The notes under the pieces: generated by a model | The model's database searches: none | What the model saw: only the letters and a program-made list of their open reading frames with translations | What the model was told of the DNA's origin: nothing | Source of the DNA: Actinomycetes bacterium | GTDB taxonomy: Bacteria > Actinomycetota > CALGFH01 | Length of the DNA: 51,123 bases | NCBI GenBank assembly: GCA_036000965.1 | Contig: DASYUT010000265.1 | Location: 88,555 to 139,677 of the forward strand | Reading direction: 5' to 3' | In this document: positions 8,386-16,392 of the stretch, in pieces | Layout: each line of letters starts with the position of its first letter | Numbering within the stretch: the stretch's first letter is position 1 | Translations under genes and position numbers: made by a program

Positions 8386-9335
8386 CGCGCGATCAGCTCC
8401 GCGGCGCGTGCCTGCTGGCCCTCCAGCCGGGACGCGCCGAAGCTCGCCAGGAACGCGGCGAAGTCGGGTTGGCGACGGACGTGGCGGTCCAGGTAGGCGG
8501 AGACCGCGTCGATGCCGTCGCGCCTGACGTCGGCGACGTAGTCGTCGAAGTGTGCGAAGTCCGCTTCGTAGCGGCCGTAGCACTCGTGCGGGAAGGCGCC
8601 CATCGGCGCCTCGACCACCGCGTCCACCTGGAAGTGCGGGAGCACGGTCGCGTCCGGCCGCCCCGCGATGCGCTCGGCGTCGACCACCTCCTCGGTGCTC
8701 ACGATCACCGTGCGGGCCGCCGCCGCCATGTCCGCGTCCATGTGCCTGTAGCCGTCGATCTGGGCGTTGCCGGAACGGTCGGCGCGGTGCACGTGCAGCA
8801 GCGCGACGTCGGGGTTCAGCGCCGGGACCAGCAGCACCTTCTCCCCGGTGAACGGGCAGGTGAGCTCACGGGTGTCGACGAGCCCGACGAGGTCCGAGCC
8901 GAGCATCGTGAAGGTGGGAAGGAACGGCACGCCCATCGCGCCGGCCTTGTAGCGCAGCCCGAGCGCCAGGTGGCTCCACTCCTCGTAGGTCGCCCGACCC
9001 CCCTCCACCAGCTCCCGCACGACCCGCGAGATGCCCCAGGGCAGGCCGATCCCGACCCAGCTGGTCACGATGCCGCCAGCCAGCCCGCCGACCAGGAACA
9101 GCTCCGCCTCGTAGCAGGTGAGCGGGCGGGAGATCGTGAGGCCGCTGCGGCCCTGGCGCAGCAGCTCGAACAGCAGCGCCATGGGCGTGCGGGAGTACAG
9201 GGTGCCGCCGACGGCGATGTGGTCGCCGTCGCGGACCAGCCGCACGGCGGCCTCGGCGGGCACCAGCTTGTCGGCAGGCGGGCTCGGCTTGCCTGCCAGC
9301 GCCTCGCGGAGCTGCCTGGCCGGAGTGCCGTCCAT
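8382..9335 (-). CDS. CoA-transferase subunit A (glutaconate CoA-transferase/IpdA-like)
   Basis: 317 residues. The CoA-transferase I alpha pattern is visible: VRDGDHIAVGGTLYSRTPMA, LVGGLAGGIVTSWVGIG, PFLPTFTMLGSDLVG, NPDVALLHVHRADRSGNAQI and TVIVSTEEVVD. It forms a heterodimer with the next gene product. Likely substrates are dicarboxylic or oxo-acid CoA esters. The ATG at 9335 overlaps the TGA of the LLM gene (TGATG). Its place between an oxidoreductase and an isomerase suggests activation of a ring-opened acid. Confidence 0.87.
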   Translation of the reverse strand: MDGTPARQLREALAGKPSPPADKLVPAEAAVRLVRDGDHIAVGGTLYSRTPMALLFELLRQGRSGLTISRPLTCYEAELFLVGGLAGGIVTSWVGIGLPWGISRVVRELVEGGRATYEEWSHLALGLRYKAGAMGVPFLPTFTMLGSDLVGLVDTRELTCPFTGEKVLLVPALNPDVALLHVHRADRSGNAQIDGYRHMDADMAAAARTVIVSTEEVVDAERIAGRPDATVLPHFQVDAVVEAPMGAFPHECYGRYEADFAHFDDYVADVRRDGIDAVSAYLDRHVRRQPDFAAFLASFGASRLEGQQARAAELIAR

Positions 9336-10327
9336 CAGGTCCGCTCCTCCACGCCCGCGGCCTGGCGGCGCTCGGCCAACCGGCCCGGCTGGAGCGCGGG
9401 CAGGACCTCGGCGGCGACGCGCTCGACCTGCTCGAGCGCGTAGTCGCAGGGCACGAACACGATGTGGCGCTCGCCGGCCGCCACGTGCTCGGCGAGCTGC
9501 TCGGCGCACTGCCCGGGCGTGCCGCGGATGGCGCTGTCGGGCGTGGACTCACTCCACTCGGCGACGTCGAAGTACGCACCGACGAACGCCCGTATGCGGC
9601 GGTCGGCGTCCTCGAAGGAGGACGAGACGCAGATCGGCAGCTGGGCGACGTTCGTGAGCGAGTCGGGGTCGCGGCCTGCCTCGGCGGCGTGGTCGCGGAT
9701 CCTCGCCCAGGCCGAGCGGAAGCTCTGTGTGGTGTAGAAGTACGTCAGCCAGCCGTCGCCCATGGTCGCGACCCGCCGCAGGACCCGGTCGACGTAGCCG
9801 CCGATGAGCACCTGCGGGCGCGGCTGGCTGGCCGGCCGCGGCAGCATCACCACCCCCCGCAGGTCGAGATCGTCCCAGACGCCCCTGACCTCGGGCTCCC
9901 GCCACAGCCGGTCGAGAATTTCGAGATTTCGCTCGAACAGCCGGCCACGCGCCCGGAAGGGGATGCCGCAGGCCTGGAACTCCCGCTCGTACCAGCCTGC
10001 GGCCACGCCCAGGGAGAGCCGGCCCCCGGAGAGCAGGTCCACCGTGGCGGCGACCTTGGCGAGGACCACCGGGTTGCGCAACGGCAGCACCAGCACGCCC
10101 GTGCCCAGGGTCACCGTCGAGGTTCGGGTGGCCAGCGCCGCCAGGGTGGACATCGACTCGAGGAACGGGAAGGGGCGCCGGCTGCCGAGGAACAGGTGGT
10201 CCCACACCCACAGCGAGCGGTAGCCAAGCGACTCCGCCGCGCTCGCGTAGGCGAGGATCCGGCCGGTACTCGGGCGCTTGCTCGCGGGGGTGAAGTTCTC
10301 GACCGCCAGGCCGAACTCGACAGGCAT
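9335..10327 (-). CDS. LLM-class flavin-dependent oxidoreductase
   Basis: 330 residues, a luciferase-like (bacterial_luciferase, LLM) TIM-barrel: opening EFGLAVENFTP, SLGYRSLWVWDHLFLG, VTLGTGVLVLPLRNPVVLAK, LSGGRLSLGVAAGWYEREF and PQVLIGG. Such enzymes use FMN or F420; some oxidise or cleave rings, for instance RutA on uracil. It is the first gene of the minus-strand operon. ATG at 10,327 is preceded by GAGGGGA. Whether it uses F420 or FMN cannot be told; subgroup features resemble F420-dependent LLM proteins common in actinomycetes. Confidence 0.88.
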   Translation of the reverse strand: MPVEFGLAVENFTPASKRPSTGRILAYASAAESLGYRSLWVWDHLFLGSRRPFPFLESMSTLAALATRTSTVTLGTGVLVLPLRNPVVLAKVAATVDLLSGGRLSLGVAAGWYEREFQACGIPFRARGRLFERNLEILDRLWREPEVRGVWDDLDLRGVVMLPRPASQPRPQVLIGGYVDRVLRRVATMGDGWLTYFYTTQSFRSAWARIRDHAAEAGRDPDSLTNVAQLPICVSSSFEDADRRIRAFVGAYFDVAEWSESTPDSAIRGTPGQCAEQLAEHVAAGERHIVFVPCDYALEQVERVAAEVLPALQPGRLAERRQAAGVEERT

Positions 10328-10386
10328 GTGGGGAGTCCCCTCAGTAGGGCAGGTTGGCGTTCACGACCGGCGGGCGCCCGCGCTCC

Positions 10387-10413
10387 GCTCCCGGTTCTTG
10401 TCGATCCGGGAGC
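10387..10413. promoter_or_regulatory. 8-bp inverted repeat in leader of the catabolic operon
   Basis: GCTCCCGG (10,387-10,394) and CCGGGAGC (10,406-10,413) are perfect complements with an 11-bp centre, 60-86 bp upstream of the LLM start codon. It may be an operator half-site pair for the divergent PucR-type regulator or a leader hairpin. Confidence 0.4.
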
Positions 10414-10530
10414 CCATCCGGCATGCATGCACGACGCCCACGAAACCGGCGACGTTCCGGTGACCACCTTCGCCTCGCCGCAAACACACAGGCAATTTAC
10501 TGGACACATTCGCCAACGGGAATTGTTCTG

Positions 10531-10560
10531 GTGATGAGCGCCAGGGTGATGAGCGCCAGG
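10531..10560. repeat. 15-bp perfect tandem duplication
   Basis: GTGATGAGCGCCAGG occurs twice in a row in the divergent control region. Confidence 0.95.
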
Positions 10561-10678
10561 AAGATGGTAGGGCGGCTGCCCGACCGAAGGCACTGGCAAA
10601 TCTCGCCGAAGCTCGAGCGCGAGGCTTGTTGACTCTTGCCGTGCAAGCCGGTCCTTCGTCGCGTTAGCCTTGACCGTC

Positions 10679-10726
10679 GCGGCAGCGTTGAAGTGCCGTT
10701 CTGCGGCAGCGTTGAAGTGCCGTTCT
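10679..10726. repeat. 24-bp perfect tandem duplication
   Basis: Two identical 24-bp units (10,679-10,702 and 10,703-10,726), core GGCAGCGTTGAAGTGCCGTT, lie upstream of the PucR-type gene. Confidence 0.95.
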
Positions 10727-10767
10727 CTCGTAGCCACGGGCGTGTTATGGTGAAGAATCAACATCAT

Positions 10768-10828
10768 CCCGCCCACTGGGTGTTCCAGATCATCCCCGCC
10801 CACTGGGTGTTCCAGCGGGGTGTTCCAG
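10768..10828. repeat. 27-bp-period tandem repeat just upstream of pucR-type gene
   Basis: CCCGCCCACTGGGTGTTCCA occurs at 10,768 and 10,795 (period 27), followed by a third partial copy ending GGTGTTCCAG at 10,828. The array stops 7 bp before the Shine-Dalgarno of the regulator gene, so copy number could change its leader. Confidence 0.9.
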
Positions 10829-10847
10829 GAATTCGGGAGGCCTCGAG

Positions 10848-12737
10848 CTGACCGCTCCCAGCGATGCCGGCCAGCCCGCCGGCGAGGAACCCACCCGGGC
10901 GGCTTCGGGGGCGCTTCCCCGGGGGCTGTCCATCGGCGAGCTGCTGCGGCTGCCGACGCTGTCGGCCGCGCAGGTCCTCGCGGGCCATACCGGCCTGCAC
11001 CGGGTCGTGCAGCGCCTGAACGTGATGACGGTGCCCGACATCCTCCCGTGGGTGAAGGAGAACGAGTTCCTGCTGGCGACCGGCTATCCGCTGCCGCGCT
11101 CGGCCGCTGAGCTGGCAGAACTGGTGTCGGCGCTGGACGCCTGCGGCCTGGCGGCGCTCGGCGTGAAGCTCGGAAACTACATCGAGGCGCTGCCGCGGGC
11201 GATGCTGCAGCGCGCCGACCAGCTCGACTTTCCCATCATCGACATCCCGCGGCACGTCGGCTTCGACGACATCCTCAGCCAGGCGCTCACCGACATCATC
11301 AACCGGCAGTCGGCAGTCCTGGCACGCGCCGAGGAGATCCACCGCGTCTTCATGCGGATCGTCCTCGACGGTGGCGGTCTCCCCGAGATCACCGAGAAGC
11401 TCTCCCAGCTCATCGAGGGTGCGGTGGTGGTGCTGGCCGACGACGGACGGGTGCTGGCGGAGGCACGGCTGGCGGAGGTCGCTGAGTTGCTGGCCACCGC
11501 GGGGCTGCTCGGAGAGGACGGGCGGATCGTCGTCGGCGACGCGATCGTCCCAGAGACCCGCGTGCAGGCCTCTGGGGACGTGCGCTGGGCGCTCGCGCCG
11601 GTGCTGGCCGGTTCGATGCGCCACGGCCGCATCCTTGCCGTCGAGGGTGAGCGGCCGCTCCGGCATGACGTGCTGATCGCCCTGGAGCGCGCCTCCACCG
11701 TGATTGCGCTGGACGCGGCGAAGAAGCTCGCGGTCACGGCGGTGGAGAGGAAGTTCCAGTCCGATTTTCTCCACGAGCTGCTCAGCGGCAGGGTGCGGAA
11801 CGTGCGGGAGGTCTTGAACCGCGCGACGTCGCTCGGATGGTGCCTGGACCGGCCACTGGTCGTGATCGTCGCAGAGCTCGAGCGGGCCCCGGGGGACGAA
11901 CTCTCCGACCTGGAGGAGCAGCGGCTGCGCGCACGGCTCACCGACGGCTGGACCTACGCGGTGCACGACTGTGACCCTGGCGCTGCCGCGGCCGGCTTCG
12001 CCACCGAACTCGTCGCCATTGTTGGCGCGCCCGACCACCGCAGTGTTGGCGCACCCGATCACCGCAGTAGTGTTGGCGCACCCGACCACCGCGTTGTTGG
12101 CGCGCCCGACCACCGCGACCTGGCCGAGACGGCGGTGTCGCTGTCTCGCTCGATCGCGGCCGGTGTGGCGCGGCGCAGCCGCCGGGTCCTCTCCGTTGGA
12201 GTCAGCCGTCCGGTCGCCGCGCCGGTCGAGCTCGCCACCGCCTACGACCAGGCCACCAAGGCGATGCAGATCGGCCGGCGCATCCACGGTCCGGGTACCG
12301 TCACCCGCTTCGACAGCCTCGGGGTGTTCCGACTGCTGAGTCTGATCGACGACACCGAGGAGCTGCGCTCGTTCGCGTTCGAGAGCCTCGGGCCGTTGCT
12401 GCTCCTCGCCCCGGCCGAGCGCGACGACCTGCTGCGAACCCTCGAGGCGCTGGTGGAATGCAACCTCAACGTGGCCAGGGCGGCACGGCGGCTGTACTTC
12501 CACTACAACACGCTCAGGTATCGCATCACGAAGCTGGAGCGGCTGCTCGGCCCCTTCACGACCGACCCGAACCGCTGCCTCCAGATTGCGCTGGCACTCC
12601 AGATCCTCCGCATCCGCGAGGTGCTCCAAGACATGCCCCACCAGCTCCGGGCCCCGGACGCGGGACACGCCGACCAGGAACTTGCGGGATGGGCCGGGAC
12701 GGCTGGGGACGGGCGGACGGTCGCACCGCTGCATTGA
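10848..12737 (+). CDS. PucR-family transcriptional regulator
   Basis: 629 residues. N-terminal PucR domain begins LSIGELLRLPTLSAAQVLAG and includes MTVPDILPWVKENEFLLATG; a GGDEF-like middle follows; the C-terminal PucR helix-turn-helix is LVECNLNVARAARRLYFHYN followed by TLRYRITKLERLLG. The family controls purine, hydantoin and related catabolic genes. The frame has no ATG/GTG/TTG before residue 54 that would keep the PucR domain; CTG at 10,848 has GGGAGG seven bases upstream and is the best start. Starting at GTG 11,007 would cut off the domain. Between residues 392 and 424 there is an odd insertion of four VGAPDHR units encoded by a DNA repeat. It diverges from the catabolic operon and probably regulates it. 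Confidence 0.85.
   Translation: MTAPSDAGQPAGEEPTRAASGALPRGLSIGELLRLPTLSAAQVLAGHTGLHRVVQRLNVMTVPDILPWVKENEFLLATGYPLPRSAAELAELVSALDACGLAALGVKLGNYIEALPRAMLQRADQLDFPIIDIPRHVGFDDILSQALTDIINRQSAVLARAEEIHRVFMRIVLDGGGLPEITEKLSQLIEGAVVVLADDGRVLAEARLAEVAELLATAGLLGEDGRIVVGDAIVPETRVQASGDVRWALAPVLAGSMRHGRILAVEGERPLRHDVLIALERASTVIALDAAKKLAVTAVERKFQSDFLHELLSGRVRNVREVLNRATSLGWCLDRPLVVIVAELERAPGDELSDLEEQRLRARLTDGWTYAVHDCDPGAAAAGFATELVAIVGAPDHRSVGAPDHRSSVGAPDHRVVGAPDHRDLAETAVSLSRSIAAGVARRSRRVLSVGVSRPVAAPVELATAYDQATKAMQIGRRIHGPGTVTRFDSLGVFRLLSLIDDTEELRSFAFESLGPLLLLAPAERDDLLRTLEALVECNLNVARAARRLYFHYNTLRYRITKLERLLGPFTTDPNRCLQIALALQILRIREVLQDMPHQLRAPDAGHADQELAGWAGTAGDGRTVAPLH
12021..12119 (+). repeat. 24/27-bp tandem repeat inside the pucR-type coding region
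   Basis: Four in-frame units (12,021-12,044; 12,045-12,071; 12,072-12,095; 12,096-12,119), each starting GTTGGCGC.CCCGA.CACCGC and encoding VGAPDHR plus one or two residues. Unit lengths are multiples of three, so the frame is kept. The repeat lies in the linker between the GGDEF-like part and the C-terminal HTH. Confidence 0.95.
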
Positions 12738-12862
12738 GCGCGCATCCCTATGGCACATGGGGGGTGGCTCCCTTGGGGGAAGAGGGGAGCCGTCGCACCG
12801 CGTCGCGGACCGCGGGATGACAACCCCGACGGCCGCGGCGCTTGCCGAGTCTGGTCCTGCGG

Positions 12863-13190
12863 TTATGGCAGCTGGCAGGTGCCGAACTCGTGGGTGATCA
12901 GCTCGCCGTCGCGGAAGCGCTCCACCAGATGGACGCTGTCTGCCACCCCGCCTCCGCGGGCGATGATCAGCAGGTTGTGGGTGGCGGTGATCACCTCCGC
13001 GCCGGTGTTGTCGTTGGTCACGCCGCCGAACCAGACCGCGCCACGCATCGTGTACGTCGCCCCCTGCTGGTCGACCAGGACGACGTGCTGGGGTGTGTCG
13101 GTCAGGGTGAACATCCGGTTCCCGGACTGGGACTGGACCTCTTGGAGCACTTCCTTGATGGTGCCGGACTGGACGGTGTAGGTCGCGTCA
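12863..13190 (-). pseudogene. Orphan C-terminal fragment, family unknown
   Basis: About 107 codons in one frame end at 12,863: TYTVQSGTIKEVLQEVQSQ, then FTLTDTPQHVVLVDQQGA, VWFGGVTNDNTGAEV and VERFRDGELITHEFGT. It reads like real protein and not a shadow, but has no start of its own; its 5' end is joined directly to a truncated response regulator in another frame. I do not recognise the family. It is probably the tail of a gene cut by a deletion. Confidence 0.45.
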
Positions 13191-13314
13191 GGACGCCGGT
13201 GGCGGCCTCGGCGACGACCTCGACGTCGGCGACCGAGGTGAGCAGAGCACGCAGGCCACGGCGGAACACCGGATGGTCGTCGGCGATGAGGACGCTGACC
13301 GGGTCCACGCTCAC
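13190..13314 (-). pseudogene. NarL/LuxR-type response regulator, N-terminal stub
   Basis: GTG at 13,314 starts SVLIADDHPVFRRGLRALL followed by VADVEVVAEAATG, the classic start of a NarL-type receiver domain with the acidic pair ADDH. It breaks off after about 41 residues, before the phosphorylation aspartate and the HTH, at the joint with the orphan fragment. The start overlaps the stop of the kinase fragment (GTGA), as in intact two-component operons. Confidence 0.8.
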
Positions 13315-13440
13315 GCCATCCAGATCGGCAGCTGGGCCCGCACACGGGTGCCGCTGGCGGCCACCGACTCGATCGTGCAGGCGCCGCCGAGCTCGGCCGC
13401 CCGCTCACGCAGCGAGGTCAGTCCCACGCCGCCCGGTAGT
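13311..13440 (-). pseudogene. Histidine kinase C-terminal fragment
   Basis: A frame ending at 13,311 reads PGGVGLTSLRERAAELGGAC, then SVAASGTRVRAQLPIW and stop. This is the G2-box end of an HATPase domain from NarX/DesK-type kinases (GL.SLRERAAELGG). Upstream of about 13,440 the homology ends, so the rest of the kinase is missing. It forms a decayed two-component pair with the next fragment. Confidence 0.75.
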
Positions 13441-13734
13441 CGGGGACCAGTGTCCCATCGCCTCAGGAACACGACGGGGAGGCCAGCAGCCGATCAGGCA
13501 ATGCCGCAAGCCACCTCGACATCCTCGACCGGCTCGGCGAGCGGGGCAGGCTTGACTGGTCACGGGCGAGCGTGGACTCCGCCAGCGTGCGCGCCAAACG
13601 CGGGGTATCGACCGCAGAACAGGAATGGTCCAAGGTGGTCAGACCAACCCCACCCAGATCGAGCACCCATCGCACGGCGACGTCCGGTCCCTGCCCGAGG
13701 GCGCGGGCATGGGACCGGAGTGGGTGGGCGACGG

Positions 13735-14034
13735 CTAGGGTTGCGTCTCGGAGGCCGATGGGATCCCGGGCTGTGCCGCGGTCGCCTGCTTGTCGACCTG
13801 GAACTCATGGACGTGCAGACGCTTGACCTCGAGGTCCTCGATCTTGAGGTGCCGGACGACCGCCCGGCCGACCGCCAGGCGGCCAACCGCCAGGGCGCCG
13901 ACGGCACCGGCCCCAACCGCCGCCGCCCCGACCGCGGTCGCGCCAACCCGAACCGCTGCAAGCTGCATCGCCGCACGCTGCCGGCGGCGGCGAGGCATCG
14001 AGAGGGGACGGGAAGCGCGTCGTAGGGTGTTCAT
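13735..14034 (-). CDS. Small protein with VGAxAVGxLAVGR repeats
   Basis: 99 residues from ATG at 14,034, with a strong GAGGAGG upstream. After a basic head (MPRRRRQRAA) comes AVRVGATAVGAAAVGAGAVG followed by ALAVGRLAVGRAVVRHLKIE and DLEVKRLHVHEFQV, a five-residue periodicity of small residues then R-L-x-I/V. This is seen in small bacterial proteins of unknown role and suggests a stacked-coil fold. No enzyme motif is visible. It looks intact, though its neighbours are broken. A GC-rich stretch of about 290 bp (13,441-13,734) after it shows no recognisable gene. Confidence 0.65.
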   Translation of the reverse strand: MNTLRRASRPLSMPRRRRQRAAMQLAAVRVGATAVGAAAVGAGAVGALAVGRLAVGRAVVRHLKIEDLEVKRLHVHEFQVDKQATAAQPGIPSASETQP

Positions 14035-14075
14035 GACAAGGTCCTCCTCTGTTCGACAATCGCGTGGCCTCATCC

Positions 14076-14310
14076 TCACTGCCCGAACTTGTCGTTGACA
14101 ATCGCGGCCGAGGCGGCCAGCGACCGCCGTTGGCTGGCCAGGGCGAGGCGAGCCCGCTGATCCAGCGCCCGACCAAGCCGCCCAGGGGCAGGACGAAGCC
14201 CATTTCAAGGGTCAGCCGGGTCGCCGCACCGGCCGGCTCCAGCTCGAAGGCGACCTGCAGGTCGCGGAGGGCCAGCACCAGTGTGCTGCTGGCGGCGTAG
14301 CCGTCCCCGC
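14076..14310 (-). pseudogene. SRPBCC-type lipid/polyketide-binding protein, C-terminal fragment
   Basis: One frame reads LVLALRDLQVAFELEPAGAA then TRLTLEMGFVLPLGGLVGRW, typical of the last strands and helix of SRPBCC domains. The natural end, SLAASAAIVNDKFGQ and stop at 14,076, is in a second frame, so a one-base shift near 14,165 breaks it. The N-terminal half is absent. It lies head-to-tail with the small repeat protein. Confidence 0.6.
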
Positions 14311-14539
14311 GAGACTGACCGCCATCGCCCCTGCCCAGCGGGACGGCCGAGTCGACGCCGGCTTCCGCGCCGGCCGACCTGCTCGCCCTCGTCCTGGGTC
14401 TCACCGGAGCCTGGTTCACCGCCTCCGAAGCGCTCCGGACCTACGACTCGAACAACCCCTGGTCGCGGAAGCGGCTGGCCCAGTTCAGAGCAGCTGCCGT
14501 CCAGGCCGCCACGCGCATCCTCGCCGGCGCCCCCCCGCC

Positions 14540-14879
14540 ACCCGGCAACGCGGACTGACCGTGCCGCAGATCGCGCGGCGCATGGGCCTGACCCGGCAGA
14601 GCGTGCACGCCAACCGTACAGCGCCTGGTCCGCGACGGCCTCCTGGAGCTGGCGCCCAACGCCGACCACCGCCGCTCCCAGCTCGTCCGCCTCACCAAGC
14701 CCGGCAGGGCCACCTACTCGGCGATCGACCGGCGGCAGGCGGTGTGGGTGAACCGGCTCGCAAGCGGGATCGACCGCTCCGACCTCGAGACGACCGCACG
14801 GGTGCTCGACGAGCTCTGCCGCAGGCTCGAGGCCAACCGCGCCGAGGACACAACCAGCAGCGGAGGAGGAGAAGAATGA
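14540..14879 (+). pseudogene. MarR-family regulator, frameshifted remnant
   Basis: RQRGLTVPQIARRMGLTRQ then SVHAN is read in one frame and VQRLVRDGLLELAPNADHRR, SQLVRLTKPGRATYSAID in another. Together they form the winged HTH of a MarR regulator. The break is one extra C at about 14,613. The dimerisation helix continues to TGA at 14,877, which overlaps the ATG of the next gene. The part before the HTH cannot be recognised. Confidence 0.75.
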
Positions 14880-15200
14880 ACCAGTGGTGGGCCATCCCGA
14901 TGCTGATCAGCGGCGGCCTGTTCGCCGGCGGGGTGGTCTCGATCGCCTGGGAGCGCGTCCCCGCCTGGCGGCAGACGGAACTCTCGGACTTCCGGGCCGC
15001 GTTCGCGTACACGCTCCGACGGGTCGACCGCGTGCAGCCGGCGCTGCTGGCCATCTGCCTGGTCTCGACCATCGGCTTCGCGCTCAATGCAGGCGGCGCG
15101 GCCCGGACGGCTGCCGTACTCGCCGCCGCCGGCTTCCTGGTCGTCCTCCTCGGCTCGGCGGCCTGGCTGGTCCCGATCCAGCGGCGGCTGGTGGCGTCAG
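14876..15200 (+). pseudogene. Membrane protein truncated by a transposase fragment
   Basis: ATG at 14,876 overlaps the MarR stop (ATGA) and has GGAGGAGGAG upstream. About 108 residues follow: a first hydrophobic segment (WWAIPMLISGGLFAGGVVSI), an amphipathic stretch, then two more membrane segments (LLAICLVSTIGFALNAGG, AAAGFLVVLLGSAAWLVPI). It resembles DUF1772-type small membrane proteins, which often sit beside MarR/ArsR regulators. After QRRLVASGSQ the frame runs into transposase DNA and no homology remains. Confidence 0.6.
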
Positions 15201-15834
15201 GATCGCAACCGCCGTCCTCGGAGCTCCAGAGGCTGTCCTGGCCCGGGGCAAGACCCGCCGCAGCCGCGCCCAGGTCACCGCCGAGATCAACCAGCTCATC
15301 CACGACCCCTGGGTCAACCGCGTCATCGGCGTTGAGCTGGCCGGTGCGTCCCCGCCCGAGCACCGGCTCACCTGGCGTATCGACCAGCAGGCCCGCAAAG
15401 ACCTGGAAGCAGCGGTGTTCGGCAAACGCGTGCTGATCACCGGCCGTCACGACTGGCCGATCGCCGAGATCGTTGCCGCCTACCGCTCACAATCAGCGGC
15501 CGAGTCTGCCTTCCGCCAGATGAAAGACCCCCACGTGGTCTCCTTCTCCCCGATGCACCACTGGACCGACCACAACATCCGCGTCCACGTCTTCGCCTGC
15601 GTACTCGCCCTCCAGACCGCCTGCCTCATGCGCCGCCACGCCGCCAACGGCATCGACATGAGCGTCCGCGAGCTCCTGGACACCCTCGCCGGCATCCAGG
15701 AAACCGTGTTGGTCTACCCATCTACCGGGGGACGCCCCAAGGCCCGCCGGATGCTCACCCAGACCACCTCAACGCAAGACCACCTCGTGGAGATCTTCGA
15801 GCTGGCCCAGCAGGCACCCCGTCTTAGGTCATAG
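15200..15834 (+). pseudogene. IS1634-type transposase, C-terminal fragment
   Basis: About 210 residues in one frame: GKTRRSRAQVTAEINQLIHD, WRIDQQARKDLEAAVFGKR, IAEIVAAYRSQSAAESAFRQ, MKDPHVVSFSPMHHWTDHNI and HVFACVLALQTACLMRR. This is the end of a DDE transposase of the IS1634 (IS4-like) group, including the conserved YR...E..FR..K region. The N-terminal half and left end are missing; it was left after truncation of the neighbouring membrane gene. Confidence 0.8.
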
Positions 15835-16392
15835 GAAAACCGAAGATCAAGATCCCCCATGACCAGCGGGAACACCAACACAGACCACGCTAGCCGCGAA
15901 ACTCCCGCTAGTGCCAAGTCCGACCCCGATGTTCCTTCCCACCCCAGACGCCCTCACCAGTGTCCATGAACTCGCAGACCGAGCGCTGATGCCCGATCAA
16001 GCCCCCGCGCTCGGTGATTCGGCGGGAATCAGCAACTGGCGCTCGGCGGTCTTCGACGGGCGGCCTGGGGCCGTACCCATCCGGGTGGCGGGCGAACCAC
16101 CGGTCGCCTCGACGCTTGAGGACCGTCCCGACCGGCCACGGCAAGCAGCTTGCGTCGACAGACGCGCATGCACCTCGGAGTAGTGGCGTGGGCCGCGCAG
16201 CTACCCTGCCGGGACCGCCGGCGGGCGCTGGTGATCGTCGCGGCGACGCGCTCAAGCCCGGACGCCTCGACGGGGACGGGGACCGCGGTGGTCCCGCAGG
16301 CATAGCAGCGCTTCCACTCGGTCCCCTGAGAGTTGCTTCTCTGCACTAGGGCTGCCGATAAGAAACGCGCTACGAGGCCGGACCCCCGGTGA
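15835..16392. other. Degenerate stretch with no supported gene
   Basis: About 560 bp between the transposase fragment and the ABC exporter. It starts with the probable right end of the IS1634-type element. Around 16,020-16,350 the minus strand has short protein-like pieces in different frames (for example VLKRRGDRWFARHPDGYG and CYACGTTAVPVPVEASGLE), suggesting another decayed gene that I cannot name. Confidence 0.5.

Larger units (their letters stand above)
10328..10847. other. Divergent control region between LLM operon and pucR-type gene
   Basis: 520 bp without a gene, separating the minus-strand operon (ATG at 10,327) from the plus-strand regulator. It holds three tandem repeats and one inverted repeat listed separately, plus an AT-richer patch at 10,488-10,530 that is a plausible promoter area for the operon. 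No consensus -35/-10 pair with good spacing was found by eye. PucR-type regulators usually act at their divergent promoter. Confidence 0.7.

Noticed and set aside
10764-12758. 664-codon minus-strand frame antisense to the PucR-type gene
   Set aside because: The plus strand has the PucR and HTH motifs; the antisense frame is Arg/Gly/Asp-rich without motifs.
12766-12791. Terminator after the PucR-type gene
   Set aside because: A 7-bp stem (GGCTCCC/GGGAGCC) exists but has a 12-base loop and no T run; not strong enough to call.
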